Source: Bacillota bacterium (GTDB taxonomy: Bacteria; Bacillota; Clostridia; Lachnospirales; Lachnospiraceae). Taken from it: DNA of 64,000 bases. Under the pieces are notes generated by a model, which saw only the letters and a program-made list of their open reading frames with translations, was not told the origin of the DNA and did no database searches. The number at the start of each line of letters is the position of its first letter. Positions within the stretch are counted from its first letter, which is position 1. This document shows, piece after piece, positions 16,370 to 24,769 of this stretch. The DNA lies in assembly GCA_023416695.1 (NCBI GenBank), contig JAEZGY010000062.1:90560-154559 (forward strand). The letters run 5' to 3'. The position numbers and the translations under genes were made by a program.

Positions 16370-16702
16370 CTAATCCTCTCCTAACAATCCTTCTACACTT
16401 TGACACATCATGTTCCACTGTTCCTTTAATGCATAATAAATCTTATCCCCAAGAGGTGTACGACGATAATATTTTCTAGGCTTTGTCTCCCCAACCTCCC
16501 ACTCGCTGATAAGTAACTCCTGCTTTTCTAAACGGCGAAGTAGTGGGTATAACGTATTCGGATCGATGGAAACGCCTTTCTCTTCAATACTTTGAACTAA
16601 AGCGTATCCATACTTTGCTTCCTTTAGCTGACTTAGTACACATAAAATCAACGTACCTCTTCTAAGTTCCAGGGATAGACTGGACAATAATTCACTTTCC
16701 AT
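16370..16702 (-). CDS. PadR family transcriptional regulator
   Basis: A 110-residue winged-helix PadR regulator: RRGTLILCVLSQLKEAKYGY at residues 14-33, then the recognition part VSIDPNTLYPLLRRLEKQEL and the wing WEVGETKPRKYYRRT. Short PadR proteins are usually autorepressors with drug or envelope-stress ligands. It heads a minus-strand operon with the HAAS membrane protein. AGGAGG sits eight bases before the ATG, and a consensus promoter lies immediately upstream. Confidence 0.93.
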   Translation of the reverse strand: MESELLSSLSLELRRGTLILCVLSQLKEAKYGYALVQSIEEKGVSIDPNTLYPLLRRLEKQELLISEWEVGETKPRKYYRRTPLGDKIYYALKEQWNMMCQSVEGLLGED

Positions 16703-16722
16703 ATATATCCTCCTTTTTCTGC

Positions 16723-16752
16723 ATTATACTGTACGTCACACACTATTGTCAA
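16723..16752 (-). promoter_or_regulatory. Consensus promoter of the padR operon
   Basis: TTGACA (16747-16752) and TATAAT (16723-16728) on the minus strand with an 18-base spacer, only about 20 bases before the padR start. The spacer GTGTGTGACGTACAG is partly self-complementary and could hold the PadR autorepression site. Confidence 0.8.
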
Positions 16753-16828
16753 TATAAAAATACTTATATATTTACATTATTATAAACATTTTATTCTATA
16801 GGGGTTTACGTGGTAATTGTCCATACAG

Positions 16829-16877
16829 TAAAAAAATACCTTACAGGCTCATTTCATCAATCAGCTTGTAAGGTATT
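16829..16877 (-). terminator. Intrinsic terminator of AraC gene
   Basis: An 11-bp stem (AATACCTTACA at 16835-16845 with TGTAAGGTATT at 16867-16877) followed on the minus strand by a run of T; it abuts the stop codon of the AraC-type gene. Confidence 0.85.
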
Positions 16878-17768
16878 CTAATTATTTAACGTAATTGGGA
16901 TATAAATATCCATCTCACAGTAATCATCACTGCAGATTTGCAAATCTACTCTTTCAAAATGAAAGGGGGCAGCTTGATGATACGCTGTCGTTAACTTCCA
17001 GTTATCGATAAAGCTATATATATTCAAAAGTGCTTTAAAAGTAATATCATGTGGGGAGTGACATCCTACATATCGGAATACTGCATATTCATATGGTTCT
17101 ATTTCATAGCTTACAATGGGAGCTTTGTAAGGAGTTTTAAGTTCCACTTCTGTGCCAGATACATAGTAATTACTGTACTCCTTATGTTCTGTATAACGAA
17201 CTAACCCTATGTAGATATTCCTATTGATGACATTATCTATAAGGGGAAGATAATCCCTCCAGACTTCTTCTGCCTGCTGATTGGTAGTTTTATACTCAAG
17301 ATTCTCTAGGTGAACAATCTCACGTTCCAACCCTTGTACACAGAATTTTGGCTTAACGCACATGCGAGGTTCTAGCATAAGTCCATCCCCTACTGTATGA
17401 AGTGCATTAAGATCTAGTTTTTGCTCAATAGGAAGCTCTATTTGGCACTTTCTATATTGAGCTGGGGTTACTTTATATTTCTTCTTAAATGCACGAATGT
17501 AGGACTGCTCATAATCAAACTGATATTCTGTAGCAATATCAATAATATTTAAGTTTGAGTGAAGAAGATGTTGTACACTAAGACAAAGCCTTCTTTCCCT
17601 CACATAGGTCATTAAGGACCGATTGGTTATAGATTTAAACATCCGATGAAGATAGTATTTTGAGATACCTACTTCCTTGGCCAATTGGTCTAAATTAATG
17701 GGTTCTGTGGCTCTGTCGTCAATTAAATTGACTAATGCCCTTATGGAATTAATTGTATCACCATTCAT
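16878..17768 (-). CDS. AraC family regulator with GyrI-like effector domain
   Basis: About 296 residues from the ATG at 17768 (a GTG ten codons earlier is possible). The AraC double helix-turn-helix is N-terminal: INLDQLAKEVGISKYYLHRM and then FDYEQSYIRAFKKKYKVTPA, within residues 20-110. The C-terminal half (about 125-296) looks like the GyrI/Rob-type ligand-binding domain, with YIPITLNN as the closing strand. This order (DNA-binding first, GyrI-like second) is that of Rob and SoxS-like multidrug regulators. Ligand likely a small hydrophobic compound; target genes unknown. The gene stands alone with its own terminator. Confidence 0.88.
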   Translation of the reverse strand: MNGDTINSIRALVNLIDDRATEPINLDQLAKEVGISKYYLHRMFKSITNRSLMTYVRERRLCLSVQHLLHSNLNIIDIATEYQFDYEQSYIRAFKKKYKVTPAQYRKCQIELPIEQKLDLNALHTVGDGLMLEPRMCVKPKFCVQGLEREIVHLENLEYKTTNQQAEEVWRDYLPLIDNVINRNIYIGLVRYTEHKEYSNYYVSGTEVELKTPYKAPIVSYEIEPYEYAVFRYVGCHSPHDITFKALLNIYSFIDNWKLTTAYHQAAPFHFERVDLQICSDDYCEMDIYIPITLNN

Positions 17769-17847
17769 ATACACATACCTGCCTAAGTTTCTCAACACTA
17801 AAAAGTGATTTTATATTGGGTATATGTATATTGTAAGACAAAAGACT

Positions 17848-18960
17848 TTATTGTACAACCAGGTTTTTGGAAAAGTAAGGAACGATGTCATTCAAAGCAG
17901 CATTAGGTTTTATGCTGTGTCCACCTGCAAATTTCTCTAATTCGCACTCTACTCCTTTATCCTTAAGAATTTGAGCTAGTGCTTCACATCCTCTTGGAAT
18001 CCATTTATAGGAGTCTAGCTCACCATATAATATTTTTATCGCTTTAAGTTTTGTCTGTTTACTAAGATAGCTATCTACCTTGGATTTAAGATTACCAAAT
18101 CCATTCTCCCATTGTGCAACAATCTTATTATCTTTCTTAGAACCATCAAAAGTAGGAATATTGGCATAATTCTTTGTATCCTTAAGGTTTGGTGAAAAAG
18201 CTCTTCCATAAGCAATTCTAAAATAAACATCTCCATCCCAGGAGTCCATAGCCATACTAATATCACCATCTGCTATTAGCCCAGGAGACATGGATAATAC
18301 TGCCCCAAATATGTCAGGATGCTCCATTGCTAAATGCAAGGCGCCATACCCTCCCATAGAGAATCCGCATATTCCTCTAGAATCCTTATTTGCTATGGTT
18401 CGATAATTACTATCCACATACTGAATGACTTCATTTACCACATAATCTTCCCAGTTCCCTGTAACTTGAGAATTCACATAATAACATCCCCCATATTGAC
18501 ATGCTCCATCTACATAAACCACTATGAATTCTGTGTCTCCATTTACAGCAGCTTGATCGAATAAAGGGGTTGAACTATTAAAATAGGCGTTTGGAGTTTC
18601 CCCAAACCCATGTAAATAATAGATCACTGGATAGCTCTTCTCACTCTCGAAGTAAGAAGGTGGTAAATATACATAGACCTGGCGGTCTGTTTTTTCATTA
18701 ATTACATTATTTTTCAGAGCTTCTGAATGAATGACATCTGAAATACGATACTTGGCAAGATCTCGCTTTTCTGGTTGATCAGTAGCTACTTTAGTAGCAC
18801 TAGGTGTAGCACTTATCGTTACACTTGGAGTCATGGTTGGGGTTTTAGTCGGGGCAGTGATTGGGGCTTTACTTCCCTCATTGCTTGCATTTTCATTTCC
18901 ACAACCTATCAAGCACAAAACCAAGGTTAATATGCTAGTTACTAGTAATACTTTTCTCAT
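17848..18960 (-). CDS. Secreted esterase lipoprotein (alpha/beta hydrolase)
   Basis: A 370-residue esterase of the Esterase D / feruloyl-esterase type. The lipobox LIGC puts lipidation at Cys20, and a Pro/Thr/Ser-rich linker (residues 30-60) separates the anchor from the enzyme. The nucleophile elbow is GFSMGG near residue 200, the acid is probably the aspartate in GELDSYKW near 316, and the histidine is in GGHSIK near 345. PVIYYLHGFGETPNAYF is the typical oxyanion-loop strand. Likely acts on acyl groups of plant polysaccharides outside the cell; substrate specificity is inferred from family and organism type only. AAGGAGG precedes the ATG. Confidence 0.92.
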   Translation of the reverse strand: MRKVLLVTSILTLVLCLIGCGNENASNEGSKAPITAPTKTPTMTPSVTISATPSATKVATDQPEKRDLAKYRISDVIHSEALKNNVINEKTDRQVYVYLPPSYFESEKSYPVIYYLHGFGETPNAYFNSSTPLFDQAAVNGDTEFIVVYVDGACQYGGCYYVNSQVTGNWEDYVVNEVIQYVDSNYRTIANKDSRGICGFSMGGYGALHLAMEHPDIFGAVLSMSPGLIADGDISMAMDSWDGDVYFRIAYGRAFSPNLKDTKNYANIPTFDGSKKDNKIVAQWENGFGNLKSKVDSYLSKQTKLKAIKILYGELDSYKWIPRGCEALAQILKDKGVECELEKFAGGHSIKPNAALNDIVPYFSKNLVVQ

Positions 18961-19149
18961 AATGTTCCTCCTTATATTGATTAGGTTTATCTTTTACTTT
19001 ACATACTAGCATGTTGGCTATTAGATAATTAACATTTCTTGCTTTTTTATTGTTTTGTGCAGATTTTACTACTATCTGTGCATAAGTTTCTTCTATCCAT
19101 CTCTCTATATCCCCTATAATTAAGCATATAAAAAAAGGAGATGATATCT

Positions 19150-19971
19150 ATGAAACTAGGAAGGAAAAATGTTACTGGTATTCTTTGTTTGCTTTTCACA
19201 GTATTACTTTCGTTAACTAGTTGCCAAACTAGCCAAACAAAAAATGACAACATAAAAGAATCCCAGGAGGCTACTATGAAACCATCACCTACACCAGCCA
19301 CCAGTACCCCAACAGCAACAACTACACCAAAACCAACGGTTGCACCAGTATCAACTATTAAAAATACAGAACCATTTACCCTGACCTTTATTGGTCATGC
19401 TGCGGTAAAGCTAAAAAGTAAAGCTGGTAAAGTAATCTATATCGATCCAGCCTATAGCGTAGGCGATTATTCAGAACCAGCAGACATAATTCTAGTTACT
19501 CATGGTCACGATGACCATAAACCTATTGAAACAGTAGTAAGAAAAGCCGACTGCATCCAAATTACAGCGGTGGAGAGTCTTATAGATGGTGTCTATCAAA
19601 CATTTGATTATGGGGAGATTAAAATAGAAGCTGTACCTGCTGGAGGTAATGGAAATCATGCTCTTGGAAGTGGAGTGGGTTACATTATATCAATCGATGG
19701 AGTGACTGTTTATCATGCTGGTGACACTTCTATGATTGAAGAAATGAAGGAACTAACCTCTCGTAAGCTAGACTATGCCATGTTTCCAATTGATGGTGTT
19801 TACAACATGAATGCAACCAAAGCAACCGAAGTGGCTAACGTAGTTGGTGCAAAACATAACATTCCAATTCATGATATGAATGATTTTAATAAGCATAAAG
19901 AAGACAAATTCACTCCAGAAGGTAGATTGATTCTTGCTCGAGGAGAGACGATTTACTTAGGTGAAAAGTAA
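19150..19971 (+). CDS. Metallo-beta-lactamase-fold lipoprotein (UlaG/YtkL-like)
   Basis: 273 residues from the ATG at 19150; AGGAG abuts an earlier ATG at 19141, so the later one has correct spacing. Lipobox LTSC with Cys25, then a Thr/Pro-rich linker to about residue 75. The enzyme domain has HGHDDH near residue 120, a histidine in VYHAGDTSM near 190 and a closing PIHDMNDF histidine, the metal ligands of the UlaG-like branch. Probably a zinc hydrolase at the cell surface with unknown substrate. Convergent with the following AraC gene, sharing a terminator. Confidence 0.88.
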   Translation: MKLGRKNVTGILCLLFTVLLSLTSCQTSQTKNDNIKESQEATMKPSPTPATSTPTATTTPKPTVAPVSTIKNTEPFTLTFIGHAAVKLKSKAGKVIYIDPAYSVGDYSEPADIILVTHGHDDHKPIETVVRKADCIQITAVESLIDGVYQTFDYGEIKIEAVPAGGNGNHALGSGVGYIISIDGVTVYHAGDTSMIEEMKELTSRKLDYAMFPIDGVYNMNATKATEVANVVGAKHNIPIHDMNDFNKHKEDKFTPEGRLILARGETIYLGEK

Positions 19972-20010
19972 TAGAAAAAAACTGGCCTTAATGGGCCAGT
20001 TTTTTTCTAT
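19972..20010. terminator. Bidirectional terminator between convergent genes
   Basis: AAAAAAACTGGCC-TTAAT-GGGCCAGTTTTTTT at 19975-20007: A-run, 7-bp GC stem, T-run. It works on both strands, and the stop codon of the minus-strand AraC gene lies inside it. Confidence 0.92.
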
Positions 20011-20893
20011 AAGCAGACGGAGTCATACTAGTATGCTTTTTAAATACCTTAGTAAAATAATTGGTATCTAGATAGCCCACTCTCTCTCCTATTTCATTAA
20101 TGGGCAGCTCTGTCTCTTCTAACATGATTTTTGCTAGATCCATGCGGATATGTAAAAGATACGTTAGGCAGGTTAAAGACGTCTGCTCCGTAAAAAGACT
20201 ATTGAGCTGATTTCGATTCATATGAAATTGACGTGTTAACTCTGTCAGGGTAATTTCCTCCCCAATATGCTCATGAAGATACTGAATAATTTGCCCGATT
20301 ACAGGGTCAATAAAAGCATGTTCTGTCTGCATCTTATACTGTTCAATGCAGGAATAGTTAATGTAATATAGCAACTCCATAAAGTAAGATCTGCTCCTGC
20401 AAGGCCAAAAACCATCTTTCTGTATAATAAGCTCCTGCTCCATGTGCTCCACAAGGTTGAGAATGGTTACTAAAGCTGATGTTGTTAAATGATATATCTT
20501 AGCAAGAAGATTCTTATCTGGGTAAAATGTTTTGATTAAACTGTAATCCTGAAAGAGAGTACTTCCCGACATATTCTCATAATCCTCTGTATAAAGTCTA
20601 TCATATGTAAAATGATCGTGAATTACAGTAGGCTTAAAGTAGACTGTAAGACTCTTTAGCTTGTCCTTATGTACTATCTCTAAATGATCTTGATTGGATA
20701 GTAAAATGATTGCAGGTGCTACTATATAACGAATCTTCTCTTCTTCCTTAATATGCAGTACCCCTGATTTCACTATGAGAAGCTTAAAGGTATTACCATC
20801 ATTAATATAGAGTGAACAGTCCTGTTCTCTATCCACATAAAGGTCAACAATACGGTTCCAATATATATCAGTACTTTTTGTGCATAAGTCCAT
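19988..20893 (-). CDS. AraC family transcriptional regulator
   Basis: A 301-residue AraC regulator with an N-terminal cupin-like sensing part (KLLIVKSGVLHIKEEEKIRY) and the C-terminal double helix-turn-helix (residues about 205-300): ITLTELTRQFHMNRNQLNSL and GERVGYLDTNYFTKVFKKHT with the closing MTPSAYRKKL. AAGGGGG precedes the ATG. It is the nearest regulator to the sugar-acid cluster beginning at 21035 but is separated from it by 141 bases on the same strand, downstream of it, so the link to that operon is only positional. Confidence 0.93.
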   Translation of the reverse strand: MDLCTKSTDIYWNRIVDLYVDREQDCSLYINDGNTFKLLIVKSGVLHIKEEEKIRYIVAPAIILLSNQDHLEIVHKDKLKSLTVYFKPTVIHDHFTYDRLYTEDYENMSGSTLFQDYSLIKTFYPDKNLLAKIYHLTTSALVTILNLVEHMEQELIIQKDGFWPCRSRSYFMELLYYINYSCIEQYKMQTEHAFIDPVIGQIIQYLHEHIGEEITLTELTRQFHMNRNQLNSLFTEQTSLTCLTYLLHIRMDLAKIMLEETELPINEIGERVGYLDTNYFTKVFKKHTSMTPSAYRKKLAH

Positions 20894-21034
20894 TTAGTTA
20901 CCCCCTTCTCCATTTAATAAATATTATATCTTATTTCATATTAAAGTGGGATATAATATTTATTACATTTACTTTTAACGAAGAGGGATAACTTATATTA
21001 TGAGAACACATACAACAAATTAGCGAACTTATTA

Positions 21035-22012
21035 TTATTGAACTAAGTCATGTGGCTTTTGTCCAAGTAAAACTGCCTTTACATTGTTTGAAGCAACTTT
21101 TCTGCATTCTTCTAATGCTTGTTTACTTACATAAGCTGTATGTGGTGTACAGTAGAAATTATCTAGGGTAAACAATGGGTTTAGACTCGGAGACCAATTG
21201 GTCATCTTCATTGGTTCCTCTTCCGGATCATCCACAGCAGCACCAGCTATAACATTATTCTTTAATGCTTCATAAAGTGCTTTGTTATCGATACATTTTC
21301 CTCTAGATACACAAACCAAGTAAGCCGATGACTTCATTTTATTAAGTGTATCTACGTTGACAATATGATGTGTCTGCTCTGTATGAGGACAAAATACACT
21401 GACCACATCACTATTAGTAAATATTTCGTCGAGCTCAACTTTTCTGACACCACAAGTCGCCATAAAACTTTCAGATAGGAACGGATCATAAGCAGAAATT
21501 TTAAATCCAAATGTTTGCAGCTTTCTTGCTGCATTTTGAGCGATACGACCAAAGCCAATCATCCCGAATTCCGCTCCACGATAACGTGGAATAGGAGCAA
21601 TCCAATCCTGCCACTGATAACTTCCCTTATGAACACAAGCATTATAATGTGGTATATTACGCATAAGCATAAATGCCATAGAAATGGCGTGATCTGCCAC
21701 TTCATCCAAACAATAATCTGGTACATTTGTGACTACAATTCCTTTTTCATGACAGGCATTCACATCCAAAATGTCTACACCAATACCATATCTAGCAATA
21801 ATTTTACAATGGTCTAACTTTTCAATAGTAGCTCTTGGAATTTTAGCATACTGCTGTAAAATAGCATCTGCATCAGCCGCCTGCTCTGCCAACCCTTCTC
21901 CTGTTTTACATTTTAGTCCAATTACCTCTGCTCCAATAGGCTCTAAGATTGATTTTTCAATTTCGTTATCTGGGTAATCGAAATCAGAAATATAAACTTT
22001 AAATTTCCCCAA
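21035..22012 (-). CDS. D-2-hydroxyacid dehydrogenase (TTG start)
   Basis: About 325 residues. GGAGG is placed seven bases before a TTG at 22012; the alternative GTG at 22021 abuts the site, so the TTG is preferred. Family marks: Rossmann motif GFGRIAQ in MIGFGRIAQNAARKL near residue 150, the catalytic arginine in CVSRGKCID near 235, the glutamate in DDPEEEP near 263, and the histidine in TPHTAYVS near 290. It interconverts a 2-keto acid and its D-2-hydroxyacid with NAD(H). In the sugar-acid cluster it may remove or make a 2-keto product; substrate unknown. Last gene of the cluster. Confidence 0.88.
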   Translation of the reverse strand: MGKFKVYISDFDYPDNEIEKSILEPIGAEVIGLKCKTGEGLAEQAADADAILQQYAKIPRATIEKLDHCKIIARYGIGVDILDVNACHEKGIVVTNVPDYCLDEVADHAISMAFMLMRNIPHYNACVHKGSYQWQDWIAPIPRYRGAEFGMIGFGRIAQNAARKLQTFGFKISAYDPFLSESFMATCGVRKVELDEIFTNSDVVSVFCPHTEQTHHIVNVDTLNKMKSSAYLVCVSRGKCIDNKALYEALKNNVIAGAAVDDPEEEPMKMTNWSPSLNPLFTLDNFYCTPHTAYVSKQALEECRKVASNNVKAVLLGQKPHDLVQ

Positions 22013-22110
22013 ATATAACACCTCCAGTACAACCTGTATTTTTAACTAAACAGTTTTATTTTCTTTCTTAATGTTTACGTCTTCACACAAATTTTTCATT
22101 CTAAAATACA

Positions 22111-22130
22111 ATGGGGTCATAAGACCCCAT
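22111..22130 (-). terminator. Weak terminator-like hairpin
   Basis: ATGGGGTC-ATAA-GACCCCAT, 8-bp perfect stem, lies after the VOC gene stop. On the minus strand it is followed by TGTATTTT, so termination may be partial and could allow some read-through to the 2-hydroxyacid dehydrogenase gene. Confidence 0.6.
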
Positions 22131-22150
22131 CATATCTTTTAGTTGTATTT

Positions 22151-22645
22151 TTAATAAGCACCACTGGAATATGTTAACTCATAGCTATGACTATATATTT
22201 CCAGTGTAATACCAAATGGATCTTGTACATAACACATTCTGTAAGGCTTTTCTCCTGGATAATACTCGCGAACAGGCATTAATTGCTTTCCACCATTGTC
22301 TACAACTCTCTTCACTAAACCTTCAAGATCTGGGTCTTGTATTGCGAAATGAAATAATCCTGTCTTAACATGGTCAAACTCAGCATTCTTTCGATCGTTT
22401 TGCTTAAACTCAAACATTTCAATACCAATTCCATCTGAAGTAACCATATGAGCAATTCTAAAATCCTCATACCCACTGCCAAAACAATCTTGACACATAA
22501 TTCCTATAGCAGTATCTGTTTCTTCTTTAATAACAGCTGGCTCCATTATTATGTAAAAACCCATAACATCCCTATAAAACTTTACTGCTGCATCTAAATC
22601 TGGTACAGATAAACCAATATGAGAGAAACTTCTTGGATATAACAT
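22151..22645 (-). CDS. VOC (glyoxalase/bleomycin-resistance) family protein
   Basis: 164 residues from the ATG at 22645, which has AGGAGG seven bases upstream. Vicinal-oxygen-chelate fold with two beta-alpha-beta repeats: FSHIGLSVPDLDAAVKFYRD begins near residue 6, FHFAIQDPDLEGL near 100, and the C-terminal FGITLEIYSHSYE near 148 contains the terminal glutamate ligand. His8, the histidine in LFHFAIQD and the glutamate are candidate metal ligands. Members isomerise or cleave sugars, glutathione adducts or catechols. In this cluster it could be an epimerase or isomerase for a sugar acid. Function uncertain. Confidence 0.85.
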   Translation of the reverse strand: MLYPRSFSHIGLSVPDLDAAVKFYRDVMGFYIIMEPAVIKEETDTAIGIMCQDCFGSGYEDFRIAHMVTSDGIGIEMFEFKQNDRKNAEFDHVKTGLFHFAIQDPDLEGLVKRVVDNGGKQLMPVREYYPGEKPYRMCYVQDPFGITLEIYSHSYELTYSSGAY

Positions 22646-22649
22646 ATTA

Positions 22650-22702
22650 TTACCTCCTAATTCTTTTTGCATTTTTTTACCTCCTAATTCTTTTGCATTT
22701 TC
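22650..22702. repeat. 27-bp tandem duplication containing a ribosome-binding site
   Basis: The stretch TTACCTCCTAATTCTTTT plus TGCATTTT occurs twice with a period of 27 bases (units about 22650-22676 and 22677-22702, one extra T in the first). On the minus strand each unit supplies ATGCAAAAGAATTAGGAGG. The dehydrogenase ends in the first unit (KKMQKN-stop) and the VOC ribosome site is the second copy of the AGGAGG. Confidence 0.85.
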
Positions 22703-23775
22703 TTACCTACTAGTTGTTTTGCACTTTCATTTACTATCAAAACTTTTAGTCGGTTAGTTCCATGTGAAGTTCTTGCAAATTCCAATGCCTTTGGGGTATC
22801 CTCAAACGCATAGGTATGTGAAATACAGGTCTGAACATCTATCTTACCAGCAGCAATCATATCAAGTGCTGGCGCAAAGCTGTTAGGACTTGCTAAACTT
22901 CCGTAAACGGTAATATCTCTACTTGTTACATATTCTAATTCGAAAGGAATTAGTTCTTTGCCGGTGAGACTTAAGGCACACAGTTTACCTCCAGGAGCTG
23001 TCATTTTCACTGCTGTATTTACCGCTTCTGGGTTTCCAGTATCCTCAAACACGACATCCGCATAATCTCCAAACCACTCCTTGATAGCTTCTGTGGCATT
23101 GCATTCCATTGAATTAAACATTCTAAGACCCCATAGTTTCTCAACTTTCTCTCTATGAAGTTCTTTTCTGGAGACTACTGCCACCTTGGCAGCCCCACAG
23201 TAACTTGCTAACTGGGCATTAAGCAAACCAATTGGACCGTCACCATATATCACTACGTTATCACCTGGTTCTATGCCCGTCTTTCTTATTGCATATAATA
23301 CTGTAGCCAAAGGTTCTACTAATGCTGCCTGTTCAGGCGTTACACCTTTTGGCACCTTATATATATTTTTCCCATCTGTCTTTAAATACTCAGCCATAGA
23401 GCCATCATACTTGATTACACCAAGTTCGGTACGATTAGAGCATAAATGATATAACCCTTTTTTACAGTTCTTACATTTACCGCATCCAATGGAGATATCT
23501 CCAACCACTAAATCTCCAATTTCAAAGTTCTCTACAGCAGAACCTAATTCTGCTACAACCCCGGACCATTCATGCCCTGGTGTCAGTGGCATCTTGGAAA
23601 GTCCCGTCTTGTAATAAGACATACTACCATCATATAGTTCAACATCTGTGGTGCATACTCCTGTTGCAATAACTTTGATTAACACCTCATGTGGCTCAAG
23701 TTTTGGTATATCCATAATTTGTGCTTCCATTTGTAAAGGGGCTACAACCTTAAATGACTTCATCTTTCCATTCAT
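22684..23775 (-). CDS. Zinc-dependent sugar-type dehydrogenase (MDR family)
   Basis: 363 residues from the ATG at 23775 (GGAGG eight bases before). Medium-chain alcohol dehydrogenase fold: catalytic zinc ligands in GVCTTDVELYDG and TPGHEWSGVV, structural zinc cysteines in CGKCKNCKKGLYHLC (residues about 93-107), and a Rossmann motif VVIYGDGPIGLLNAQ near 174. It is of the threonine or sorbitol dehydrogenase type. It would oxidise a sugar alcohol or sugar-acid hydroxyl with NAD(P). It lies just after the RbsC-type permease gene, so substrate import and oxidation are co-expressed. Exact substrate unknown. Confidence 0.9.
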   Translation of the reverse strand: MNGKMKSFKVVAPLQMEAQIMDIPKLEPHEVLIKVIATGVCTTDVELYDGSMSYYKTGLSKMPLTPGHEWSGVVAELGSAVENFEIGDLVVGDISIGCGKCKNCKKGLYHLCSNRTELGVIKYDGSMAEYLKTDGKNIYKVPKGVTPEQAALVEPLATVLYAIRKTGIEPGDNVVIYGDGPIGLLNAQLASYCGAAKVAVVSRKELHREKVEKLWGLRMFNSMECNATEAIKEWFGDYADVVFEDTGNPEAVNTAVKMTAPGGKLCALSLTGKELIPFELEYVTSRDITVYGSLASPNSFAPALDMIAAGKIDVQTCISHTYAFEDTPKALEFARTSHGTNRLKVLIVNESAKQLVGKKMQKN

Positions 23776-23794
23776 CACAAATACCTCCAATATA

Positions 23795-24769
23795 CTAGAT
23801 TGCCTTTCTCACTGCTTTTCTACGTTCTCCCATAGCATCAATAAAAATTGCAATAATCAGAATTGCACCTGTAGCAAAGTTTTGCCAGTATATATTTATT
23901 CCAAGTAAATTCAATGCTGTTGAAAGAACACTTAAGAAAGTTACACCAAGAACAGCGCCTAAAACGGAGCCTTTCCCACCATTTAAGCTTGCGCCACCGA
24001 TGATACATGCCGTAATAACATCCATTGCCGTATCAGAACCGATGGTTACAGAAGAGGAACCAAATCTAGCAGTAATTAGAATACCTGCAATACCAGCGCA
24101 AACGCTGGTAATTAAGAAACACATGATTTTTACTTTACTAACATTAATACCATTTAATTTTGCTGCCTTTGTATTACTACCCACATAATAGATCTGACGC
24201 ATATGTCTTGCATTTCTAAACAATACATCCCCTACAATAACCAGAACAATTAAAACATATATTGGATATTGAATACCAAATAATCTCCCCTGCCCAACTG
24301 TTTTAAAAGCTGCAGGAAGTCCTGTTACTGAAGTACCATTAGAAAAAACAAGCATTAAGCCCTGTAAAGCACATGACATACCTAAAGTGGTAATAAAGGA
24401 GTTTAATCCAATTTTCGCTACAAGAAATCCATTAACATAACCAATTAGTACGGCAGCTAATAAGGCAATGACGATAGCAAGCACAATTGGTACTCCTGAC
24501 TTCATTAACAAACCAACAATAACACCTGTAAAAGCCATAGTATAGCCTACAGACAAATCCATTTCTCCACAAGCCAATAGCATTACCATTCCTATTGCTA
24601 TGGTTCCCTGCACTGTTACACTCATGATGATAGACAATAGATTAGTGGTAGATAAGAATACTGGCGAAAATAATGACACACCAATACTACAAATCACTAA
24701 CACAAAAATTAAGATTATCTCTCTTGTTCCAAACATTTTTTTTATTTTATTACCTACATTACTACTCAT
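23795..24769 (-). CDS. Sugar ABC transporter permease (RbsC type)
   Basis: 324 residues from the ATG at 24769 (GGAGG eight bases upstream, inside the end of the ATPase gene). An integral membrane protein with about nine hydrophobic segments. The characteristic motif of the branched-chain/ribose permease family is visible near residue 210 (MRQIYYVGSNTKAAKLNGIN). It forms the channel with a second copy of itself and the RbsA-type ATPase. Partner binding protein is probably the lipoprotein at 30467-31528, encoded apart from the operon. Confidence 0.92.
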   Translation of the reverse strand: MSSNVGNKIKKMFGTREIILIFVLVICSIGVSLFSPVFLSTTNLLSIIMSVTVQGTIAIGMVMLLACGEMDLSVGYTMAFTGVIVGLLMKSGVPIVLAIVIALLAAVLIGYVNGFLVAKIGLNSFITTLGMSCALQGLMLVFSNGTSVTGLPAAFKTVGQGRLFGIQYPIYVLIVLVIVGDVLFRNARHMRQIYYVGSNTKAAKLNGINVSKVKIMCFLITSVCAGIAGILITARFGSSSVTIGSDTAMDVITACIIGGASLNGGKGSVLGAVLGVTFLSVLSTALNLLGINIYWQNFATGAILIIAIFIDAMGERRKAVRKAI

